Below are positions 55,568 to 64,000 of a DNA stretch of 64,000 nt, one piece after another. Position 1 is the first letter of the stretch; every line of letters starts with the position of its first letter. Under the pieces are notes generated by a model, which did not search any database, was not told the DNA's origin, and saw only the letters and a list, made by a program, of their open reading frames with translations. Made by a program: the position numbers and the translations under genes. This stretch comes from Phellopilus nigrolimitatus (taxonomy: Eukaryota; Basidiomycota; Agaricomycetes; Hymenochaetales; Hymenochaetaceae), in contig JAJOHG010000026.1 of the NCBI GenBank assembly GCA_021029095.1, forward strand, positions 124,001 through 188,000, written 5' to 3'.

Positions 55568-58013
55568 TTACATGAAACCACTTGGTCCACCTGCGCCGAC
55601 GACCTGTGCGCGCGTCTGCGCCTCCGCGTACCGGTACGCCTCCGCGATATCCGGGTAGTTTTTCGAGAATTCGTTCTGCGCCTTCGCAGCCTGAGTCGGG
55701 AGCGAATAAGCATGCTCAACAGTTTAATGAGATGATTGGTGAAGTACGTACGTGCATGAACTGCAGTGCATTCAGAATATCGGGTTCGGTGCGCGCGAGC
55801 TCGACCTGGCGCTCAAAGAGCGTCATCGCGCGGTCGACCTCGCCGCGCTGCAGGCTGATCTGCGCGAGCGTCGCAACGGCCGCTTCACACTCCGGGTCCG
55901 CCGCGAGCGCCTCGGAGATAATCGCCTCCGCACCCGGAAGGTCGTTCTTCCACTGGAACAGTGTCAGCCCCTTGTTGACCATCGCAAGCACGTTGATCGG
56001 TGGAGTCTTCGCCTTCTCGAGCTCGATTGCGCGGTCGAACTTCTCGATCGCATCCTCGTAGCGTTTCTGGTCCAGCAAGAGCTCACCGCTGAGTAGAGTC
56101 GCGAGAGTGAGCTGACGTCAGCGGTGGAAGCAAAGTTTCGACACTCACTAGTAGTTGTTTGGCTCGCTGCGTTGTGGGAACGACTTGAGTGCCTTGCGGA
56201 ATGTTGCCATGGAGTCCGATATTTGGCCAGCCTTGTACTGCGCGACGGCGAGCTGGATATGACTGAACACGAAGGTCGGGTCGAGATCAAACGACTTGTT
56301 ATAGTTCTCCGCCGCGTCCGCGAACTTCTGCATGATGAACAGAACTGGCGAACCGCAATGTCAGTAGTATTTCTTACTAGCCAAGAGCAGTAAGAACGCA
56401 CCTTGCCCACGGTGGTAGTAAATATCCGGGTCTTAGAGTCATGCTTGATCGCCTCCTCGAACGCGTCGAACGCGGGCTGTGTCTGGCCCTGCTCCATATG
56501 CACGCTCGCAATCTTGACCCAGCTTTGCGTGAAGGACGGCTGAGCCTCAATGGCCGCCTCGAGATCTTCCTTCGCTGCCTGCGAGTCACCCCACAGGAAG
56601 CGGAACGAGCCGCGCAGGTTCAGCGCCTGCGCGCGGCCCTCCGGGAAGGAGATGCCCTGCTCGAGCGCCTCGTTTACGAGCGTAAGCGCGTGCTGGTAGT
56701 CCCGCGCCGCGAGTGCCTCGAGCGCGAGCTTGAGTGTGTTGTCGCCCGTGGTGGGGTTTTCGGGGAGGTCGGGAATGGGACCTGCGAGCATAGAATGCAT
56801 TTTCAACATTTACTACCCTATGGTAAACGACGCATGGACTTACGAGAACGGAAGGCGCCGAAATACGCATCGACGAAGGTGTGAGGAGGTAAACGAGGCT
56901 CTCGTTTCTGATAATACGCAGTTCATTCAAGAATAAGTATTTAGGACAATATTGAAGGCGGATGTACATACCGAGTAGATTTCGCGCGCCTTCGGCTCGG
57001 TGACTTTTTTCAGCACACGCTCGACGGACTCGGCGACCTTCTGATCGCCAAACCTCGTCAGAAGGGTTGCCGCGGTGAAATCTGGGATGCAGAGTAAGTT
57101 TGAGTGGAGAGATGTACAGGTAAAAACGGCAGGCGCACCCCGCAAAGCCTCCTCGAACCGGCCAAGCTTCTCGAGCGCAGTGCCCCTGCGGCCAACGGAG
57201 CGTTCATGCTTCGGATTGATGCGCAGGGCCTCCGTGCAGTCCTCCACGGCCTTCTCGTACTCCGGCGCGGGGAAGTACATGTAGCCTAGTATCGATTTTT
57301 AAGTCAGGAAAAACATCAGAGAATGGGTTAGTGCACGTACTAGCGGCGCGGTTGCTGAAGAATACGGGATCCGGTTCGGGCGCGACCTCGATGGCGCGTG
57401 AGTAGTACTTGACGGCGTCGACGAACTTGCGCTCGCCGTACGCCTTGTTGCCCTTCGTTTTGAGATCGGTCGCCAAAGCGGTCCGTTCCTGTGATTTTTA
57501 AAAAGGAGTCCTGGGCTGTCAGCCCCAGACACGGAGTTCAGCAGCATTCGAAGCACGTACCGCGACCGAAGAGCTCTCTGCACCCGTACTCAGCGCAATG
57601 ACTGTCCAGGGCAAACACAGTAAGCAAACAAGTAATTTTCTTCAAATGACCAAAAAGGGAGCGACCGACGCACCTTCGTCGGCGGTCTTGGGCACGATCT
57701 CCTCAAGGATCGGCCCGTCGTCATCGGCCCTCGCGCCGCCCTTCTTTTTGCGTTGGGCGCGCTTCTTCTTCTTGCGGCCGCCCTCGAGGTCGCCGGCCTC
57801 GCTGCCCGGACGGCTACTCCCACCTGCGCCTGCGGAGGAGGAGGCGTAGTACGCGACGCCACCTGCGGCGACGGCGACGGCGGCACCGACGAGCAGCGCG
57901 TGCTTGTGCGCGGAGACGAAGGAGTGTGCGCGCGAAAGCACGGAGGCAGAGGCGTCTGCGGACGCGGACGACGCGGACGAGGACATGGCGGCACCGGCGG
58001 CGGGGGACGACAT
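55568..58013 (-). CDS. TOM70: Mitochondrial import receptor Tom70
   Basis: Tom70 is an outer-membrane TPR receptor that takes chaperone-bound precursors, especially carrier proteins, and passes them to the TOM channel. The start [20 protein letters not shown] at 58013 is followed by the N-terminal membrane anchor ([20 protein letters not shown]), then a basic linker ([15 protein letters not shown]). The clamp TPRs begin at [20 protein letters not shown] and [20 protein letters not shown], with [20 protein letters not shown]. The core domain follows: [80 protein letters not shown] and [20 protein letters not shown]. The protein ends GAGGPSGFM at 55568. About ten introns are present. Order of parts and length (near 600 residues) fit. 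The gene appears intact. Confidence 0.9.
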
Positions 58014-60253
58014 GGCGGGCGGCGAACGGGGTGCCGGGAGTGGACGGCACGGGTGTTTGGAGTTGAACACGAACGTCGACGGTGACGAGAAAATCGGCTA
58101 GAAATAAAAATGATTTTGGTCGGCACGGGCCGGCTCGCTGCGTCATCCTTTTCGGCACCCTTTAAAAATTTAATTGAAAGACCAATGATGATGTCGTGAA
58201 TGCAGCGCTGAGCTCTTCAAATTTCGTACGGGGAAAGTATGCTATTTCTCACAAACATTCGGAGACTGTCTAAAGAGTGCAAATTGCTTTGGCCCTGATA
58301 TTTTTTTCAGAAATACAACCGGAATACCGCATAGCAAAACGAATTGAATAAGCTCGAGAACTAGAGAATAAAACGTAGTCGATCGCAAGCCTTGCCAGTA
58401 GAATGTCGAATATAGAGCAAGAGGAGAGAAGCCTTTGTTGAGTTCGCCTTCGACGTACGTAGGAAACGAGTGTTTACTCGTATCTCGTGTCTTCGTCGGA
58501 ATACACTGATAAGTGCCTGTTGTTCTGTTCACGTTGACCTCATCGTACTCGTGCCTGGCCTCATTGGAACATGTTTGCTTGTTCTTGAGCGGGTCGGACA
58601 TTAGTGTGTAGATGGGCGTAGAAATATATAGAGGGTGCTCAATGATTTCCGAGAGGGGCTGCATGCACCGTTGTAGCTGAAGGGAAGTTGGCCCAGACAG
58701 TCATTGCGGGTGGTATCAGATTGGGAATATATCAAAATAGAGGATAGAATGTGCCCGAGGCTGAATAATGAAGGGTTTAAAGCTTGACGAGATTGGGAGT
58801 GAATAGAGAGTTGGCGTCGTGGATGAGTGAAGGTTAAAACGTTGTCTTTGAATTGCAGTCTCATCTGGAGTTGCGCCGACTTCGGAGGGCTTGTAAAGCG
58901 GCCGCAATCCGTGGTCCTCTTATGTGAGTGGGAACGGATCTTGAGTCCTGAGCCTTGAGGTCTGAATTGAACGCAGGCCTGTCTTGGTCCGAGTTTCGTG
59001 ATGGATTTTCACGCGTGACCGGTACAATCGTATGGAGAAAAGGGATCGGAAGAAAAAAATCCGAAATTAGTTATCTAGGGAAGGTTACGGGACTCCCGGG
59101 CTGGATGCAAACTCAAACTCACGGGCTGAGGGGTGAGTGTAGAGAACGCACGGAGGCGCAGAGCCTTCTTCGGTGCATCGTAAGTCACCTGGGTCGGTGG
59201 TCGACGGTAGAAGAATTGTGCTGGAGGAGTTAAGAGGACCGTTGGTCGGTTGTCCAATCACAAGCGTTGCGGAAAGTCCGCGATACGCGAAAAATGTAGG
59301 ACCTTATTGGCTCCAACAGGCACCACGGCTGCGCGTTTTTCATGTGAATGAAGTCGAGTTGGGTTGAAGCGCGCTGATACGGTCATTTCAAGCACGTATA
59401 GCTTGGGCTATTCCTGTCAGTTGTATCTGGAAGATGAGCGAGGGTCCGAGGGGATTTGCTAGAGCGCGCTGATATGTGCTGAATCCAGATCGCTGCATAT
59501 CGAGGGAATCGGAGAAGCCGGCAACATATGATACGGATGGAGAACAGCAGCAGCCAGATGACAGCGCCACAAAGGTGTGTACTGTTGCGGAGTCCGAACG
59601 AGTAAGTGCATGCAACGGACTTCACGGACACTTGGGCGAATCGTAGTAGGCTTGAGTCACAGAATCATATGCGCACCTGAGGGTGCGATATGCGGCATTG
59701 CAATCGTGTACATATATGACGGTAAGTAGTCATCTCCAAGAAGTAAGTCAAGATTAAGAAGCATCATCATATCGAGAAGACGGCGACGAGAGCGGCGGAC
59801 GTGGGCTACACAAGGACCACGGGCCGATTGCTCGAAGCCGACTCGTCGAGAGCATACGCATATCGAGAATTTGAATTCTCTGGACATACACAGCGATCGC
59901 TGATCGAGGATGCAGAAGCGGGAGATGCTGCTTGAGAAACCTTGGAGATTGAGCGAGATGGACAAGGACGGTCAGCAGCTTCTGCTGAAGCCGGCATACG
60001 GTCTGGTACGGTGTGTATGTATTTCGGTAGCTTGTTGGGTGAGTATATAAATTCGAGGAGGACGAGGGAAATAATAAAATAAAGAATAAAAAAGAAAACA
60101 AGAAAAAGATGATTGGGTAATGATGATGAGCCAATCGGAAGGATCCGGGAAAGGTCCGCCCAATCTGCGCATCCCTCTTACAGCTCCATCCTCTCATAAA
60201 CTTCCGACTTCTTGTCCCCGCATTTCCGCTCCCCCTTTCGACTACTACCGTCC

Positions 60254-60285
<32 letters not shown>

Positions 60286-60333
60286 AACGCCGAGCAGTGT
60301 TTTCGTCGTTCAACGACGTCGGCCACAACGACG
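58014..60333. other. Long intergenic region
   Basis: Upstream of both Tom70 (minus) and the phosphatase (plus). Minus 58242-58664 (140 codons, with a hydrophobic LVLELIQFVLLCGIPVVFL stretch) is open but unrecognised, and frames at 58955-60100 are short. A TATA-like TATATAAA lies at 60043-60050 and an ACG repeat near 60254. Confidence 0.35.
60254..60285. repeat. ACG trinucleotide microsatellite
   Basis: Ten or more ACG units lie in the leader of the phosphatase gene, about 50 bases upstream of its ATG. Confidence 0.85.
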
Positions 60334-63172
60334 ATGAAGACGATCCACATACATTCCACCAAGCGGTTCTACTCTTTCGCCGCATCCGCCTCCCACTCCC
60401 CGAAACCAAAGACAAAATCTCAGCCCGTCCCTGTGCGCCCCGCCCCGTCCCCGCGCTCCCGCCGCGGCTCCCTTTCCGTCTCCGCAGCAGCAGCGTCGGG
60501 CGCAGCAGCAAGGGAGAATGTCGCTTCCAGCCCCAACGCCAGTCGCTCGCTTTATACGAACGCATCGGGCCCGCTGCACTACTTCGACGCCGGCGCCCCA
60601 CCGCCCCCGCCGCCGCTCCCTCCTCCACCGTCATCCTCGCGCCCCGTCAATCCAAACTCAGTATCTCCCTCGCGCCTCACCGCAGGCGGCGAGGCGCAGA
60701 ATGCACCCGCCAACTCCAACCCCGCCTCGCCCTCCCAGGCGCAGTCGCAAAGCCCGCACTCTCCCCATTCGCAATCACAATCACACTCGCCGCAGACGCA
60801 GACTTCCCATTCGCACTCGTCGCAACCCCAGACGCAGCCGGCCCAGCAGGGCCAGGGTCACCATGGCGGCCAGCAGGCCGAAGGCGGTACCAGCCAGCCG
60901 GTGCTCGGCTCAACGTCCCTCACGTTCAATTTGATCGCCCCAGCGACCCCGCCAGGCTCAAGTCCGCCCGACCGCAGCCTCCTTCTCCAAGGCCCGCACG
61001 CAAGTCTGGCCGCTAGCACAGCGTGGCGCGGGAACGGGTCTGGAACGGCCGACCCCGCGGAAAAACAAGACAAGGGAAGTGACAAGGAGAAGGGCAGAGA
61101 GGCGCCGGGCGCGAGCGGGAAGAGGATATACCAACTCGATGTCGGCGCCTATGGCATACCGAAGCGCGGAAGAGAGAGCGGCAGGGCGCCGGGGAGGCGT
61201 AATCCGTGTGCGTGCCCCGCCTGCTTGGAGGAAGAGGAGATCTTTGCTCTGGATGAATTAGACGACGCCGTGCAGGTCGGCGAGGATGCGTACTTTGTGC
61301 GAGAGGATGCTTTGGGTGTTGCGGATGGCGTTGGCGGATGGGGTGCGCGGTCGGCAGCAGCCAGACCCACTTCCAACGCTCACTCGTGCAGTTCGTGTGC
61401 CGCGGCGTCGACGTCTCGACACATGCAGCACCCGCACTATTCTCACCGCCCTGCGAACAGGGCGCACCCCGCCCAGCCATCGCCATCTGCCCTGTTTGCG
61501 CGCCGTCTCATGCACTTCTGCGCACGCGAGGTCGGTGAAGCGCGGACGGCAGCAGATGCCGCCGCCGCCGCCGCTGCCGCGTCCCTCGAGCAGAATGTGA
61601 ATTTAAAAGAGACAACACCTGCTGCGACTTCAAAGAACAACACGATGGCGACGCCGAAACCGACGCTGAAGCACGGCGGCGTCGCCCCGCGCCCATCATC
61701 TCCGGCATTCTCGTACCAGCGTAAAGTGGTCACGAAAGAGCGTCCCTGGGGAAATGCCCGTCCCTTTACGTGGCCCTGGGAGGAGGCCGAAGCGACTGCC
61801 GCTGTGGAGAACGCGGCGTCATCGTATCCGGAGTACGCAGCGGGCATGGAAGCGCTGTTGGAAGAGGACGGTCAAGAGAAGATGAGTGCGGCGCTGGGCC
61901 CCGACTCCTCGCCCGCAGAGACTCGCTCGGATGGAGCTGAAGGTGTTTCTGTGGAAGAGGGCGAAGTGGACCCGCTGGAGGACACAATCGACCCTGTTGC
62001 GGTACTCGAGCGTGCGTACGTGCACACACTCGATGCGCATCGCGTCCGCAGACATGTGCGCGCCGTCAGGACGCCAATTCGCGAAGGCCCAGCGCCCGCA
62101 CCGTGGTGGTGGACGTACGGCGTCGGGCTCGGTGCGCCGTCACATATGCATAGCAATCTCGCCCCCGCTGCCGCGACCCCGCAGAACGTGGAGGAGGTGG
62201 CGAGGGAGGAGTGGGTACCGTTACGCGCGGGCTCGTCGACCGCGCTGCTCGCGGTGCTGTCGGGAGATCGCCTGCGAGTTGCGCACCTTGGTGACTGCGT
62301 CGGCTGGCTCGTGCGCGCGGGCGAGGTTGTGTGGCGCAGCGAGGAGATGTGGTGGGGGGTGCGTCTTGTCTTCCTTACTTCACCTTTTGGAGGTTGCGGG
62401 TGCTGATACATTTATTTTATATGTAGTTTAATTACCCACTGCAACTCGGCCCCGCGTCGCCGACGCGCCCGTGCGACGCGCGCCGGTACGAGCTGCGCGT
62501 GCAGGCGGACGATATCCTGATCCTTGCGTCGGATGGTATGAGCGACAACCTCTGGGAGGAAGACGTGCTCGACGAAGTGCGCCGCTTCGTCGCCATCCAC
62601 CGCCCGCTCGCCGCCTCCGATCCGGTGGAAGCGAGCGAGGAGAACAAAGGGTCGAGAGACGGGATTCGGAAGGAGGAAGTGAGCCTGCTGGGCCGCCGCA
62701 CCCTCGCGGGCATGCTGAGCGAGGCGTTATGCTCGCGCGCACGCGGCGTGAGCGAGCAGGCGCGTGGGGGTCGGCAGTGTGCTAGCGCCACCCCGTCTCC
62801 TGAGGATGTCGCGAAGGACGTAAAGGACGCGGAGGAGGTTCCGTTTGCTCGCCGCGCGCGCGAAGAGGGCAAGTCATTCCGCGGTGGAAAGTGCGATGGT
62901 GAGCTCGCGACGGTCTTCGTTTTTTTGGGGGGTGAACATGCTGCTAATTTCTATTTCAAATTAATTTAGATATCTCTGTACTTGTCGCTGTCATTTCCCC
63001 TGCAGCGCCCGCGCCTGCGCCTGCATCTACACCCGCACCCACATCGTGCGCCGCGTCTGCGCTCATACCTTCGCAGGCGCAGCAATCGCTGCCTACTCCA
63101 CCCGTGAGCCCAGGCCCGACTTCCGCACCGGCCCAGGATCCGCGCCCGATCGCGATCTCGAGCGCGGCTTGA
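60334..63172 (+). CDS. PTC7-like PP2C serine/threonine phosphatase
   Basis: PTC7-type PP2C phosphatases are metal-dependent enzymes found in mitochondria, where the yeast protein acts on coenzyme Q synthesis. Exons are 60334-62358, 62427-62898 and 62970-63172, for 899 residues. The N-terminus MKTIHIHSTKRFYSFAASAS looks like a mitochondrial presequence and KRFYSFA is near the PTC7 pattern. A long Pro/Ser/Gln/His-rich disordered region precedes the catalytic part: QVGEDAYFVREDALGVADGVGGW (metal-binding Asp residues), ALFARRLMHFCAREVGEA, SSTALLAVLSGDRLRVAHLG, ILILASDGMSDNLWEEDVLD and KCDDISVLVAVIS. Several inserts (about 100-200 residues) separate these motifs, so the protein is more than twice the usual PTC7 length. 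The C-terminal tail is Pro/Ala-rich. All key acidic residues seem present. Confidence 0.85.
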
Positions 63173-64000
63173 GTATGTATAGCCAACGAACCATAGAGAC
63201 GCCGCCGCCGCGAACTCCTCGGGAGAGCGGCGTTCTGTCGGGCACCTATACGTAATGCGTTGCACGGCTGCCCGGTCACTGGCAGCTGCGCAAGCGTGGC
63301 ATCTTTACTACCTGGCTTCGGTCTTTTCTGGCTTCTTCCTTTCACCGCTGGGATCGTGTTCGGCTCGCGCGTGTCCCCGGAAGGCATCTACATGCTTAAT
63401 TTAATCCTTACACTCGGACCAGACGATGGAACTTTCTTCGAAATATGTTCTCCGTGTTTGCGCCTCAGGAGCACTCAATCGGGTCGGACCCCTGACTGTT
63501 TTCCTCTATCGTTGTATGCATGTACCATCATTTTTATAGGGTGCTCCGAATTTCGCGGGTCTCGGAATCTTTGGTTCCCAAAGGAAAGCAGATGCTATCA
63601 AAATAAACACGAACAACTGTACTTGCCTTTCCTCGTTCTATCGTGCGATCGGTAACTGGCTCGACTCGATTACATCTCCATCTTTTTCTCGATATATTCA
63701 TGCTCATTTATTCTCTGCATCATCACCTTCTGTTCATTCAAACATCCATCATCCATACACACATATTCTCACTCCTATTTCGAACAGCATATGCATATTT
63801 TCTGTGCCGGATACCTACTACGCCTTCCTTTCTTGTCTTCCTTTTCAGTCTGATTGATACACATATACATGTAAGTAGCTCGGACCGAGCGAGCTCGCTT
63901 CCCTCTGCTGGGATTGGCTTCGGGCGGTCCTATTACAGCTTGTCTGCGGAGGCGAGTCGAGGGTCGAGGTGGATAGAACGGAGAACAGGTGGTGGGTGGA
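63173..64000. other. 3' flank of phosphatase gene; no gene seen
   Basis: The plus frame 63260-63655 is open but overlaps the expected 3' leader and has no recognised domain. The rest is AT-rich with TATA-like strings. Confidence 0.35.

Noticed and set aside
1..64000. CRISPR arrays, operons, bacterial ribosome sites
   Set aside because: The window is intron-rich nuclear fungal DNA; no regular spacer-repeat array was seen.

Overview
The window is nuclear DNA of a basidiomycete fungus, most likely an Agaricomycete. Genes are dense and lie on both strands. Most are cut by many introns of about 45-75 nt with GTRNGT donors, CTNAC-like branch sites and YAG acceptors. The protein set also fits: an F-box protein of the mushroom type, three DUF6534 seven-helix membrane proteins, a Rua1-type transcription regulator and a GPI-anchored cysteine-rich secreted protein. 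Base composition is uneven. About 25.6-36 kb is very GC-rich, and many long open frames there are only shadows.

Layout. 0.3-2.3 kb: F-box protein (+). 3.4-8.2 kb (-): a degenerate protein-kinase-like gene, then two partial BCS1-type AAA genes that look like the products of one broken tandem duplication. 9.1-9.5 kb: a 417-bp fold-back Tc1/mariner-type element with TA target duplication. 10.4-11.7 kb (-): Rab geranylgeranyltransferase beta subunit. 12.1-13.2 kb: a tandem repeat whose second copy carries two long palindromes. 15.2-17.2 kb (+): a disordered basic/acidic protein. 17.5-18.2 kb (-): an unrecognised gene. 19.4-20.3 kb: a chimeric pseudogene. 20.7-21.6 kb (-): p24 cargo receptor. 21.9-24.7 kb (-): first member of an unrecognised protein family (called here family W). 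26.6-30.6 kb (-): two DUF6534 genes. 33.3-36.0 kb (+): Rua1-like regulator. 38.2-40.7 kb (+): second family W gene. 42.9-44.7 kb (+): third DUF6534 gene. 44.9-46.0 kb (-): AlkB-like dioxygenase. 46.8-48.3 kb (-): third family W gene. 49.2-51.2 kb (+): Atg22-like transporter. 51.4-52.0 kb (+): SUMO gene with a one-base lesion near its start. 53.9-54.8 kb (+): GPI protein. 55.6-58.0 kb (-): Tom70. 60.3-63.2 kb (+): PTC7-like phosphatase.

There is no sign of one pathway or operon. The single-copy genes are housekeeping functions: Rab prenylation, ER-Golgi traffic, mitochondrial import, SUMO and vacuolar export. Between them lies a recently rearranged, duplicating stretch (about 15-48 kb) in which family W and DUF6534 genes alternate and have left pseudogene debris. 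Family W is the best candidate for something undescribed. It has three divergent copies plus a decayed fragment, a shared core of about 150-180 residues, and in two copies a start codon that sits alone in the first coding exon.

All exon borders were set by eye from splice signals, reading frame and remembered family patterns. No search or alignment program was run.
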